DNA from: a virus
Length of the DNA stretch: 38,615 bases
Strand: one strand, 5' to 3'
IMG/VR virus record: IMGVR_UViG_3300046092_000152
Span: 1 to 38,615 of that record
The notes under the pieces were generated by a model. The model worked only from the letters and a program-made list of their open reading frames with translations. It made no database searches and was not told the DNA's origin. This document shows, piece after piece, positions 31,040 through 38,418 of this stretch. The position numbers were made by a program, and so were the translations under genes. The first letter of the stretch is position 1. Each line of letters begins with the position of its first letter.

Positions 31040-31951
31040 ATGGTAAACCCATTAATAGAAAAACTAATGAAAAATACTACTCTTAAAGATACTGAAATTC
31101 TAAGTAAGAGTGATGTATTCCTACCAAAGAAATTCTATGATACTAAAATTCCTATTCTAAATTTAGCATTAAGCGGAAGTGTTGATGGTGGATTATTTGC
31201 TGGTGTGACTATCATTGCCGGCCCAAGTAAACATTTTAAATCTAAAATAGCACTAACCATGTTAAATGGATTTCTATCTGATAATGATAATGGTGTTGGA
31301 TTAGTATATGATAATGAATTTGGAACACCTAAAGAATATTTTGATGCATCTGATATTGATAAAGATAGAGTCGTCCATTCTCCAATTATGAATATTGAAG
31401 AACTCAAATTTGATATTATTAAACAAGTAAGTAATATTAGTAAAAGAGATGAAGTTGCTATTCTAATTGACTCATTAGGCAATATGGCATCTAAGAAAGA
31501 ATTAGAAGATGCACTAAAAGAAAATAGTGCCATGGATATGACTAGAGCTAAGGCACTAAAATCAGTGTTCCGAATGATTACTCCTTATCTTCATATGCGA
31601 GATATTCCACTAATTGGTATCAATCATACTTACCAGACACAGGAAACATATAGTAAAGCAGTCGTTTCCGGCGGCTGTGTTGGAAAAGGAACACTAATAC
31701 AAACATCTACTGGTAATAAACCAATTGAAGAATTAGAAGTTGGCGAATTAGTAAACACATTAAATGGATATAAAGAAATTTATCATACTTGGACCCCCGA
31801 AACTTTATTGGAAGGAAATCCAGAATGTTATGAAATAGAATTTGAAGATGGCATAAAAATAATTTGTTCCGATACACATAAATTTCTAATAAATGATGAG
31901 TGGATCGAAGCAAAATATTTAAATATAGATCAAGAAGTAAAAACAGTATAA
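31040..31951 (+). CDS. uvsX: UvsX recombinase N-terminal part + split-intein N half
   Basis: 303 aa: residues 1-212 are the UvsX N-extein and 213-303 the intein N half, ended by a stop. The Walker A variant 'GPSKHFKS' (61-68) and 'LIDSLGNMAS' are as in T4 UvsX. The extein stops at 'VVSGG', inside the conserved 'GGTG' loop region before the L2-like segment. The rest is encoded at 32615. Full UvsX therefore needs protein trans-splicing (212 + 124 = 336 aa). Site AAAGGATAAATT precedes the ATG. Confidence 0.95.
   Translation: MVNPLIEKLMKNTTLKDTEILSKSDVFLPKKFYDTKIPILNLALSGSVDGGLFAGVTIIAGPSKHFKSKIALTMLNGFLSDNDNGVGLVYDNEFGTPKEYFDASDIDKDRVVHSPIMNIEELKFDIIKQVSNISKRDEVAILIDSLGNMASKKELEDALKENSAMDMTRAKALKSVFRMITPYLHMRDIPLIGINHTYQTQETYSKAVVSGGCVGKGTLIQTSTGNKPIEELEVGELVNTLNGYKEIYHTWTPETLLEGNPECYEIEFEDGIKIICSDTHKFLINDEWIEAKYLNIDQEVKTV
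31676..31951 (+). mobile_element. Split intein, N-terminal half (91 aa)
   Basis: It begins at Cys213 with block A 'CVGKGTLIQTSTGNKPIEEL' and has block B 'CSDTHKFLINDEWIEA' with the TxxH-type His. It ends naturally at '...EVKTV' stop. There is no endonuclease domain. Length and breakpoint fit the known class of naturally split inteins of phage replication genes. Confidence 0.93.
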
Positions 31952-31956
31952 TATAG

Positions 31957-31992
31957 TTTAAGCTCCTATATAATATAAAATAGGAGTTTAAA
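31957..31992 (+). promoter_or_regulatory. Hairpin masking HNH gene RBS, with internal TATAAT
   Basis: A 13-bp stem with one G-T pair joins 31957-31969 and 31980-31992, with a 10-nt loop. The right arm contains AGGAG and the A of the HNH start codon, so translation from read-through mRNA should be blocked. TATAAT at 31969-31974 spans the stem end and loop. Initiation about 7 nt later would remove the left arm and free the site. Confidence 0.8.
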
Positions 31993-32618
31993 TGAATTAT
32001 CTTAAAATATACGACAGTCTTATTACAAAGGCTAAGAATAGAAATATAATTTTAGGTGAATATATGGAAAATCATCATATTATACCAAAATGTATGGGAG
32101 GGAATAACACTAAAGAAAATTTAGTGAAACTTACATCAAGAGAACATTTTATAGCTCACGCATTATTATATTATCATTATAAAACTACAAAATTAATATA
32201 TGCATGGAGATGTATGTTTAGAAAAGGGGATAATCAGGAACGAAAATTTACTTCTAAACAATATTCAATAGTAAAGAACATTTTAGTTGAAAAATTAAAA
32301 ATAGAAATGAAAGGGCCTGGAAATAATTTTTATGGTAAAAGACATACTGAAGAAACTAAACTTATTTTAAGTAAAATAATGAAAACTAAAAATATAAAAA
32401 TATCACCAGAAACTATGGTAAAAATAATTGAAAAAGCTAAAAGACCAAAATCTATAGAACATAGAAAGAAAATAGGAAGAAAAGGTTTTATTATGTTAAA
32501 AAATATAGAAACGGGTAAAACTATAAGAATATTAAGAGAAGATAAATTAAAATATGATGAAACTATTTGGATGAACCCATATAAAATATTAAGAATGAAA
32601 TTAAAGGAAAAATTATGA
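31992..32618 (+). CDS. Free-standing HNH homing endonuclease
   Basis: 208 aa. 'NHHIIPKCMGGNNTKENLVKLTSREHFIAHALL' (described in parts: HHIIPK, GGNNTKENL, REHFIAH) is an HNH zinc-finger-like nuclease core near residues 28-60. The C-terminal half is basic with 'GPGNNFYGKRHTEETKLILS' (NUMOD3-like DNA-binding repeat). It lies exactly between the two halves of the split uvsX, so its expected target is the uninterrupted uvsX site. Its stop overlaps the start of the C half (ATGA). Confidence 0.93.
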   Translation: MNYLKIYDSLITKAKNRNIILGEYMENHHIIPKCMGGNNTKENLVKLTSREHFIAHALLYYHYKTTKLIYAWRCMFRKGDNQERKFTSKQYSIVKNILVEKLKIEMKGPGNNFYGKRHTEETKLILSKIMKTKNIKISPETMVKIIEKAKRPKSIEHRKKIGRKGFIMLKNIETGKTIRILREDKLKYDETIWMNPYKILRMKLKEKL

Positions 32619-32719
32619 AAATTAAGAATATCAGAAAAATTGGAAAAACCGAAGTATATGACATTTCAGTAAGAGATGTCGAACACTATGTTTTAGAAAA
32701 TGGTGTTGTCACGCATAAT
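32615..32719 (+). mobile_element. Split intein, C-terminal half (35 aa)
   Basis: It contains block F 'EVYDISVRDVEHYVLENG' and block G 'VVTHN', followed by extein Thr as the +1 nucleophile. 35 residues is the usual size of a natural C-intein. Together with the 91-aa N half it makes a 126-aa mini-intein. Confidence 0.94.
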
Positions 32720-33094
32720 ACTGGTTCATATTACAGCGCGGATAATATTTGGATTATTGGTAGACGACAAACCAAAGAAGGTGATGATGTAATTGGTTAT
32801 GAATTCATTATCAATATTGAAAAGTCTAGATTCGTTAAGGAAAAATCACATTTTCCATTAACTGTTACCTTTGACGGTGGCATTGATAAATGGTCTGGAA
32901 TGCTTGACATTGCCCTGGAACTAGGATACATTGCAAAGCCCTCTAATGGCTGGTATCAGGTTGTTGACCAGGAAACAGGTGAACTTCTTGAACCTAAACG
33001 TAGAGCAAAAGATTTCGTAAATAATGATGAAATCTGGAAATCTGTAATGACAGATAAATTCAAAAAATCCCTATCGGAAAAATATAAACTATAA
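32615..33094 (+). CDS. uvsX: Split-intein C half + UvsX recombinase C-terminal part
   Basis: 159 aa: residues 1-35 are the intein C half and 36-159 the UvsX C-extein, starting 'TGSYYSADNIWIIGRRQTKEG'. 'VTFDGGIDKWSGMLDIALELG' and 'KPSNGWYQVVDQETGE' match the T4 UvsX C-terminal region. Site AAAGGAAAAATT lies upstream of ATG 32615, inside the HNH gene, so the C half has its own translation start. The C-terminal acidic tail of T4 UvsX is shortened. Confidence 0.94.
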   Translation: MKIKNIRKIGKTEVYDISVRDVEHYVLENGVVTHNTGSYYSADNIWIIGRRQTKEGDDVIGYEFIINIEKSRFVKEKSHFPLTVTFDGGIDKWSGMLDIALELGYIAKPSNGWYQVVDQETGELLEPKRRAKDFVNNDEIWKSVMTDKFKKSLSEKYKL

Positions 33095-33110
33095 TAGTAT
33101 AGGAAAATAG

Positions 33111-34550
33111 ATGAAAGAATCTTTAATTATTGACTATCTTATTGGTAGTCAAGATTATTCTCGACAAGTATTACCCTTTCTAAAAGAAGAATATTTCGTA
33201 TCTATTGCAGGAAAAACGTATTTTAATATTATTAATGATCATTATCTCAAATATAAGACATTAGCTAATAGTAAAATACTAGAAATAGAATTAGATAATC
33301 TTACTACATTAAATGAAAATCAATATAAAGAATGTGAATCATTTCTTCAAGAATTAAATAATAATGATACTGAATTTAATGTTCCCTGGGCTATAGATAA
33401 TACGGAAAAATACTGTCAGGATAGGGCCGTTTATCTGGCCATTATGGATTCTATCAAAATTATTAATAATGAGAATAAAGATTTTGATAAGAATGCAATT
33501 CCGAAGATATTAGAAGATGCATTAGCTATTAAATTCTCCAATAATATTGGACATAATTTTCTTGAAGATTCAGAGGATAGATTTAATTCATATTTAACCT
33601 GTGAGGAAAAAGTTGAATTTGATCTAGAAATGTTGAACCTAATTACAGAAGGTGGATTTGAGAGAAAATCTATTAATGTATTCATGGGTTCAACTGGCAC
33701 AGGTAAGACATTATTAATGTGTCATATGGCCGCTGCTGCATTTCTAAGAGGATATAATGTTCTCTATATTACAATGGAAATGGCCGAAGTAAAAATTGCC
33801 AAACGAATAGAGTCAAATCTTCTTAATATTCCATTATCCGATCTATCAAATACGACTAGAAAAACATATTCAGATAAAATGGATAAATTGAAGAGTAAAA
33901 GTGTTGGTAAATTAATTATTAAGGAGTATCCAACCACTGGTGCCAATGCTTTACACTTCAAACATCTTCTAGAAGATTTAAAAATTAAGAAAGGGTTTAC
34001 CCCTGATATCATTTTCATTGATTATATCAATATTTGTTCAAGTTCCCGGTTAAAACCACACCATTCATCAAATCCATATATTTACATTAAATCTATTGCC
34101 GAGGAACTACGTGGACTTGCAGTAGAGACGAATACATGCATCATTAGCGCCACACAGACTAACCGTGCAGGCTCCCGGAACAGTGATGTGGAGATGGATA
34201 ACACTTCAGACTCATGGGGCCTACCACAGACTGTAGACTTCATGGCAGCACTAATAACAAATGATGATCTTGCATCATTACAACAAATGTTAGTTAAACA
34301 ATTGAAAAATCGTTATGCTGATAATGATAAGAATAAGAGATTTGTATTAGGTATTGATAAGGCATATATGAGATTATATGATTGTGATCAATCCGCACAG
34401 GAAAATGTTATGGAAAATGATACTCCGGTAATGGATAATACAAGTTTTGCCATGGATGATACTAAAGATAAATTTAGTAAAAAGAAGACTGGCAGTAGAA
34501 AGAAATTTAATAATGGAAAATCATTGGAGGAATTTGTAAATGACGTATGA
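33111..34550 (+). CDS. 41: Replicative DNA helicase, gp41-like
   Basis: 479 aa (T4 is 475). DnaB/RecA-type core: Walker A 'GSTGTGKT' (193-200), Walker B region 'DIIFIDYINICSS', and 'IISATQTNRAG' (H3-like). It unwinds DNA 5' to 3' at the fork with the gp61 primase. No intein is present, although gp41 is a known split-intein host in related phages. A low-complexity Asp/Asn-rich C-terminal tail follows the core. Site AGGAAAATAG. Confidence 0.95.
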   Translation: MKESLIIDYLIGSQDYSRQVLPFLKEEYFVSIAGKTYFNIINDHYLKYKTLANSKILEIELDNLTTLNENQYKECESFLQELNNNDTEFNVPWAIDNTEKYCQDRAVYLAIMDSIKIINNENKDFDKNAIPKILEDALAIKFSNNIGHNFLEDSEDRFNSYLTCEEKVEFDLEMLNLITEGGFERKSINVFMGSTGTGKTLLMCHMAAAAFLRGYNVLYITMEMAEVKIAKRIESNLLNIPLSDLSNTTRKTYSDKMDKLKSKSVGKLIIKEYPTTGANALHFKHLLEDLKIKKGFTPDIIFIDYINICSSSRLKPHHSSNPYIYIKSIAEELRGLAVETNTCIISATQTNRAGSRNSDVEMDNTSDSWGLPQTVDFMAALITNDDLASLQQMLVKQLKNRYADNDKNKRFVLGIDKAYMRLYDCDQSAQENVMENDTPVMDNTSFAMDDTKDKFSKKKTGSRKKFNNGKSLEEFVNDV

Positions 34551-34728
34551 GATTGTTGATGAGTATAAAATTTATGAAAATACTACAAAACAAATTATTC
34601 ATTTTGACACAAATAAAAAGAACGCTAAAAAATTAGTAAACCAACTAAAAAGAGGGAGTGGCTTTAGTGGCAACACTCCCTCATTCTTTTCTAATAATTA
34701 TTTAGAATCTAAAAGTAATATTACCTAA
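34540..34728 (+). CDS. Small hypothetical protein over the terminator
   Basis: 62 aa. ATG 34540 overlaps the gp41 end, with GAGGAATTTGTAA upstream. The first 35 residues look like a beta/alpha start ('EIVDEYKIYENTTKQIIHFD'). The C-terminal third is encoded by the terminator hairpin, which is unusual for a real gene. It may be a short genuine peptide whose end reads through the terminator. The function is unknown. Confidence 0.45.
   Translation: MTYEIVDEYKIYENTTKQIIHFDTNKKNAKKLVNQLKRGSGFSGNTPSFFSNNYLESKSNIT
34652..34692 (+). terminator. Intrinsic terminator after the 43-uvsX-41 module
   Basis: GAGGGAGTG (34652-34660) pairs perfectly over 9 bp with CACTCCCTC (34674-34682), loop 13 nt, followed by ATTCTTTTCT. 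The stem is GC-rich against an AT-rich background. It should end most transcripts from the replication block. Confidence 0.75.
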
Positions 34729-34745
34729 ATATAAGGTAATATTTT
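34717..34745 (+). terminator. Second AT-rich hairpin, weak terminator
   Basis: AATATTACCT (34717-34726) and AGGTAATATT (34734-34743) form 10 perfect pairs with a 7-nt loop, then TT. The T tail is short, so it may be a backup terminator, an RNA 3' stabiliser or a weak bidirectional signal. Confidence 0.5.
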
Positions 34746-34760
34746 AATTGGATTGTTAAT

Positions 34761-36200
34761 ATGAGATTTAAACATTTTCTAGCTTTAAAAGAAGAATTAA
34801 ATGCCACTCAAAAAGCTATTGTTTCTAAATGGCCTAGAGATCAGAAAGCAATATCTGCAACTGATCACTACTTCGGTAAAGATAATGATGACATCATCAC
34901 ACCATTAGAGGGAACACAAAATAAATCTGAAATCCATAAGAAAGTAGAAGCACATCTTGGTAAACAAATATCAATTGATGAGTATAAAAAGAATACAACA
35001 ACAGATAAACATAATAGAACAACCGGCGTCAGTAAATTAATTAAAGACCCGAAGTTACTACAAGATTTCAACAATGATAATACCAGACAAGGAAATAAAT
35101 ATACTGGATTATCTATTCATACAACTAGAAGCGCACATGGAGTAGCAGGCCAAACTTCAAGTGGACAATCATGGGAAGATGAATCATGTAAGAATTTTAA
35201 AACTGGTAGTAATAAAAAATATTTAGAACCGGAAGTTAAACATGGAACTGTTGTTACATATCTTAAAGATCATACTGGAAAAGAAATAGCTAGAGCAACA
35301 TTACATCCCCATCATAATGATGAGGGCCATGTAGCATATGCCTTAAATAGTTATTATGGTATTGATCACGCCGATTTTAAAGATCATATTGATAAATTGT
35401 CCCAGGACTTATCTGGTCCACATAAGGGAGGAAGAATAGCATATAAAATTCATCCTGATGTATATAATGATATACGACATGAAACAATATTACATCCAGG
35501 AATCTCGGAAACTGGATTAAAAACTCTTCAAAGTAAAAATCCTGGTAGTTTATCAATACATCGTGCAATTTTTAATCACCCAAATGCTACTGATACAATG
35601 CTACATGATGGAATTAAATCTGATAATGAAGATATGGCATCTATTGCTCTTGGTAGTAGTAGATTAAAGCGAGAACATATTGATACTGCATTAGCCCATA
35701 GTTCACCATTAGTGCGAGAATTAGCGATGAATAGTGAAAAAGTAACAAAGATTCAATTACATACTGCATTAAAAGATTCCAATCACGCAGTCCGCGCCGC
35801 AGCAATATCGCATCCAAAAATTGACAAAACACATATTGATGCGGCTTTATCGGATAAAACTAATACCTCTGATGTAAAAGAAACAGCCGTGCGACACAAA
35901 TACGCCACGGAAAATCATATTAATCAGGGATTATCCGATCCTGATGATTGGGTTAAATTAGCCGCAATACGAAATATAAATGTAACTCCCGATAATATTA
36001 CTAATGCATTGAAAATACCACGATACACAAGTGATACAAGTGATACAAGTGATATTGACCCAATCCGTAATCTCTATATGGAGGCGATAATTCATCCAAA
36101 GGCAAATGAAACTCATTTTAAAATGGGACTAAATCACAATGATGCATATGTTAGAGATATATCTAAAAGAAGATTGGAAAAATTATCTAATAAAAGTTAG
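34761..36200 (+). CDS. HEAT-like repeat protein with candidate capsid-targeting N-terminus
   Basis: 479 aa. The N-terminus 'MRFKHFLALKEE' contains L-K-E, a match to the (L/I)xE prohead-protease site of T4. Residues about 1-220 are a polar domain. From about 235 there are tandem about 35-residue helical repeats with recurring 'HP...ET.L..AL...' units ('ILHPGISETGLKTL', 'IFNHPNATDTMLHDGI', 'ISHPKIDKTHIDAAL'). This is HEAT-like or variant Leu-rich in style. A packaged or ejected protein is inferred. It has a 9-bp triplication at 36027. Confidence 0.65.
   Translation: MRFKHFLALKEELNATQKAIVSKWPRDQKAISATDHYFGKDNDDIITPLEGTQNKSEIHKKVEAHLGKQISIDEYKKNTTTDKHNRTTGVSKLIKDPKLLQDFNNDNTRQGNKYTGLSIHTTRSAHGVAGQTSSGQSWEDESCKNFKTGSNKKYLEPEVKHGTVVTYLKDHTGKEIARATLHPHHNDEGHVAYALNSYYGIDHADFKDHIDKLSQDLSGPHKGGRIAYKIHPDVYNDIRHETILHPGISETGLKTLQSKNPGSLSIHRAIFNHPNATDTMLHDGIKSDNEDMASIALGSSRLKREHIDTALAHSSPLVRELAMNSEKVTKIQLHTALKDSNHAVRAAAISHPKIDKTHIDAALSDKTNTSDVKETAVRHKYATENHINQGLSDPDDWVKLAAIRNINVTPDNITNALKIPRYTSDTSDTSDIDPIRNLYMEAIIHPKANETHFKMGLNHNDAYVRDISKRRLEKLSNKS
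36027..36053 (+). repeat. Three tandem copies of ACAAGTGAT
   Basis: Three perfect 9-bp copies encode 'TSDTSDTSD' in a linker between helical repeats of the HEAT-like protein. It keeps the frame, so it can expand or contract by slippage without loss of the protein. Confidence 0.95.
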
Positions 36201-36204
36201 ATAA
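36183..36204 (+). other. 8-bp hairpin at gene junction
   Basis: TTATCTAA (36183-36190), a 6-nt loop and TTAGATAA (36197-36204) span the stop of the HEAT-like gene and end 5 nt before ATG 36210. It is AT-rich. It may reduce translation of the downstream nuclease-like gene, which has no clear ribosome-binding site. Confidence 0.45.
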
Positions 36205-36209
36205 ATAAT

Positions 36210-36506
36210 ATGACTAAATTCATATATGTTATTTCTAGTGCTAAATCTAATAATCCACCTTGTAAAATAGGTATAAGTGATAATCCAGAAAAACGAGTTA
36301 AACAACTCCAAACTGGTCATCCAGAAAAACTAGAAATTAAATATATGAAGAAATTAAATAATGCCAGACTTTATGAAAAATTACTTCATAAAGATATGAG
36401 TTATATTCGCTCACATGGAGAATGGTTTGATCTATCAGTTCAAGAAGCAATAGATCAAATCAATTTCACTCTCATACATTATGAAGAATCAGATTTAATA
36501 TATTAA
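36210..36506 (+). CDS. T5orf172 / GIY-YIG-type protein
   Basis: 98 aa. 'IYVISSAKSNNPPCKIGIS' followed by 'NPEKRVKQLQTGHPEKLEI' is the pattern of the T5orf172/MUG113 branch of the GIY-YIG superfamily (YVI...KIGxSxxPxxRxxxLQTG). 'YEKLLHKDM' then 'GEWFDLS' carries the Glu of the fold. Small free-standing members are common in phages and may be nucleases. Its stop overlaps that of the convergent minus-strand gene (36503-36506). Confidence 0.78.
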   Translation: MTKFIYVISSAKSNNPPCKIGISDNPEKRVKQLQTGHPEKLEIKYMKKLNNARLYEKLLHKDMSYIRSHGEWFDLSVQEAIDQINFTLIHYEESDLIY

Positions 36507-36805
36507 TCTACAATATGTGGAATATAATTTGGTGACATATTTTCTATCATTTCATCTAAATTATAATATCTAGAAGCGATAAATTTAATAGATGAAATTA
36601 AATCATAGGGATTACGAAAATTACGATGATCCCATTTTTGTATTGGTGTATAAGTATCCCCATGAGTAATAAAAAAATCATTCCTCATTCCCATAATATA
36701 CCGATCTTTACCACTTACTTCCAAATACATCATATATTTTTTATTTACATATTTCATGTGTGACAAAAAATTTAAGACTTCTTTAAATTGTTTCTTAGTC
36801 ATCAT
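36503..36805 (-). CDS. Hypothetical protein
   Basis: 100 aa from ATG 36805, overlapping the stop of the gene upstream, with AGGAATTCGACTGTA before it. A longer frame to 36856 lies wholly within that gene and is unlikely. Basic and aromatic: 'KQFKEVLNFLSHMKYVNKKY' then a 'KDRYIMGMRNDFFITHGDTY' beta segment. No family is recognised. Confidence 0.5.
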   Translation of the reverse strand: MMTKKQFKEVLNFLSHMKYVNKKYMMYLEVSGKDRYIMGMRNDFFITHGDTYTPIQKWDHRNFRNPYDLISSIKFIASRYYNLDEMIENMSPNYIPHIVD

Positions 36806-37049
36806 TACAGTCGAATTCCTGTAAAATTTTAGCATTATCCTGATATTCTTCCACACTCATAGATTTATTACATACAAGACAATATAAAGTATGAATATAT
36901 CTATTGTTATCTGATACCATCATTTCCCCATCTTTATTAAAATATGGCATAATAGTTAAAAGTGTAGAACTTGTATTTATCTGGATTCTACAATTTTTAG
37001 TATTACATTTATCACTCATTAATTTGGAAATATAAGATTGGCGTAACAT
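36795..37049 (-). CDS. Small zinc-finger-like protein
   Basis: 84 aa. 'CNTKNC' and 'CLVCNK' could bind one zinc. 'TLLTIMPYFNKDGEMMV' lies between. The start ATG 37049 overlaps the lipoprotein stop (TAATG); an ATG at 37019 is an alternative. The function is unknown. Confidence 0.55.
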   Translation of the reverse strand: MLRQSYISKLMSDKCNTKNCRIQINTSSTLLTIMPYFNKDGEMMVSDNNRYIHTLYCLVCNKSMSVEEYQDNAKILQEFDCNDD

Positions 37050-37267
37050 TAGCGATAATACCTATTATAACGATGATTATTATGATAACGATGATTATAC
37101 CTATATGGAACATAGGGCCTTGCATATACAGGCGGGATGTAACGTGGTTGATAAATTACACCTGGACTAGAAATAAAAGGACTACCCACCACATAGGGAC
37201 TAGGTTGAACATATCCAACACATCCCGATAATACAAATAAACTTCCAAACACTAACATTTTAATCAT
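37049..37267 (-). CDS. Small lipoprotein
   Basis: 72 aa. The signal peptide is 'MIKMLVFGSLFVLSGC' with lipobox LSGC and acylated Cys16. The mature part is Pro/Tyr/Arg/Asn-rich with a strongly basic repetitive tail ('YNHRYHNNHRYNRYYR'). It would be anchored in the membrane of a Gram-negative host, perhaps as an outer-membrane spanin-like subunit, a superinfection blocker or an envelope modifier. AAAGGATTTATATA precedes the start. Confidence 0.8.
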   Translation of the reverse strand: MIKMLVFGSLFVLSGCVGYVQPSPYVVGSPFISSPGVIYQPRYIPPVYARPYVPYRYNHRYHNNHRYNRYYR

Positions 37268-37308
37268 TATATAAATCCTTTACCTATTATTTCACTTAAT
37301 ATACATGA

Positions 37309-37337
37309 TCTATATCAGGTTAGAAACCTAGTGTCAA
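37309..37337 (-). promoter_or_regulatory. Sigma70-type promoter with palindromic spacer
   Basis: On the minus strand, TTGACA (37332-37337), a 17-nt spacer and TATAGA (37309-37314; 4 of 6). The spacer contains AGGTT-TCT-AACCT, an inverted repeat placed as in the promoter at 20137. It should drive the lipoprotein gene. The -35 box overlaps the upstream stop codon. Confidence 0.7.
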
Positions 37338-37903
37338 GATAAAACTGCTAGAGATACTCCTAATCCTCTTACACCACCCCAAATTAATTCTCCCCATTCA
37401 GGTGAACCATTAAATCCATTTGGCCATCCTGGTCTATTAAATGGTTCTGGTCTAGGATTAATACCAACAATTCTATATCCAAGTTCATAACAAAATCCAA
37501 TTAATAAACCTGATAATACAATTGGGAATACATTATAACCAAAATACCATGCCCATATAGAAGGTAATATAATTGATAATGTTCCATGTAAGGTCATGGC
37601 ACCAAAATCTCTCAGATATACCTTACCAAAATAATTGGGTAATTCATCTCTACCTTCACGACCCATACCAAGCCCACCAAATAGGCCCAGAGTGGTTCCT
37701 ACCCAGACTAGGGGGATGAGTATAGCAGATACCCATAAAGGCGCTCCTGAGATAAATGCGGCCAATGCTAGGGTTAATCCGAAGAAGAGTCTAGTAGGTT
37801 GTCCCCATTTTACATTTACCCAAGTTTCAAATAAACCACCACAAATTCTTCTACCAAATGCACCTAATAAAAATGATACAATTGCACTAAATGTAATATA
37901 CAT
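37334..37903 (-). CDS. Multi-pass membrane protein
   Basis: 189 aa with four or five hydrophobic segments, including 'FLLGAFGRRICGG', 'GLTLALAAFISGAPLWVSAI', 'LIPLVWVGTTLGLFGG' and 'VFPIVLSGLLIGFCYEL'. A cytosolic-type loop 'GMGREGRDELPNYFGKVYL' and 'NPRPEPFNRPGWPNGFNG' are probably conserved. I do not recognise a transporter or enzyme family. An inner-membrane role during infection is inferred. It overlaps the previous stop (TAATG). Confidence 0.6.
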   Translation of the reverse strand: MYITFSAIVSFLLGAFGRRICGGLFETWVNVKWGQPTRLFFGLTLALAAFISGAPLWVSAILIPLVWVGTTLGLFGGLGMGREGRDELPNYFGKVYLRDFGAMTLHGTLSIILPSIWAWYFGYNVFPIVLSGLLIGFCYELGYRIVGINPRPEPFNRPGWPNGFNGSPEWGELIWGGVRGLGVSLAVLS

Positions 37904-38418
37904 TATTTTTTTGCTTTATCAGTTTCAGCATCTAAATCCAGATGTCTAACAGTAACTTCTTTTTCTCCACGAAATTTAGCTGCCATGACAGTATGATGAC
38001 CATCCATAACATAGTGTTTACCATTATGTTTAATTACCATTATATCACTAGATGTCTTTTTATTTATTTTATTTTTCAATTGTTCTCTGTCACTTGTGCG
38101 TATGAATGGCTGAGTCGCATGAAGATCAGTAATTTTCATTGTTTTATCTGAGAATTTACTTTCATAGTTTTTATTGGCTTCAACCCTATCTGATGTATTA
38201 TCAGAAAACATTCCTAATTTTTCATGATACTTATATAATTTATTTTCTGCCTTAGTTACTTCACCTTTATTATAATTAGATAATGGAATATTTTCCTGTT
38301 TATCGGCTTTTAACCATTTACCATAATTAGTTTTTTTACCATATATCTTGGCAGTTTTTACAGCTAATTGCTCTGGATCAACATTTCTTTCTATTAAAAA
38401 ATTTCTAAAACTAATCAT
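37903..38418 (-). CDS. ParB-like nuclease-fold protein with T4-type capsid-targeting N-terminus
   Basis: 171 aa. The N-terminus 'MISFRNFLIE' has the same spacing as the T4 capsid-targeting peptide 'MKTYQEFIAE', with an L-I-E cleavage site. The C-terminal half is ParB/sulfiredoxin-like: 'ITDLHATQPFIRTSDREQL' then 'HYVMDGHHTVMAAKFRGE', which carries the GHH nucleotide-binding motif. It may be packaged into the head and injected. GAAGGTAGAAAAAC precedes the start. Confidence 0.75.
   Translation of the reverse strand: MISFRNFLIERNVDPEQLAVKTAKIYGKKTNYGKWLKADKQENIPLSNYNKGEVTKAENKLYKYHEKLGMFSDNTSDRVEANKNYESKFSDKTMKITDLHATQPFIRTSDREQLKNKINKKTSSDIMVIKHNGKHYVMDGHHTVMAAKFRGEKEVTVRHLDLDAETDKAKK

Noticed and set aside
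33111-34550. Split intein in gp41
   Set aside because: The helicase motifs are continuous from start to end with no intein blocks.
36027-36053. CRISPR-like or minisatellite array
   Set aside because: Only three 9-bp copies without spacers, in frame within a coding linker. No CRISPR array was seen anywhere in the window.
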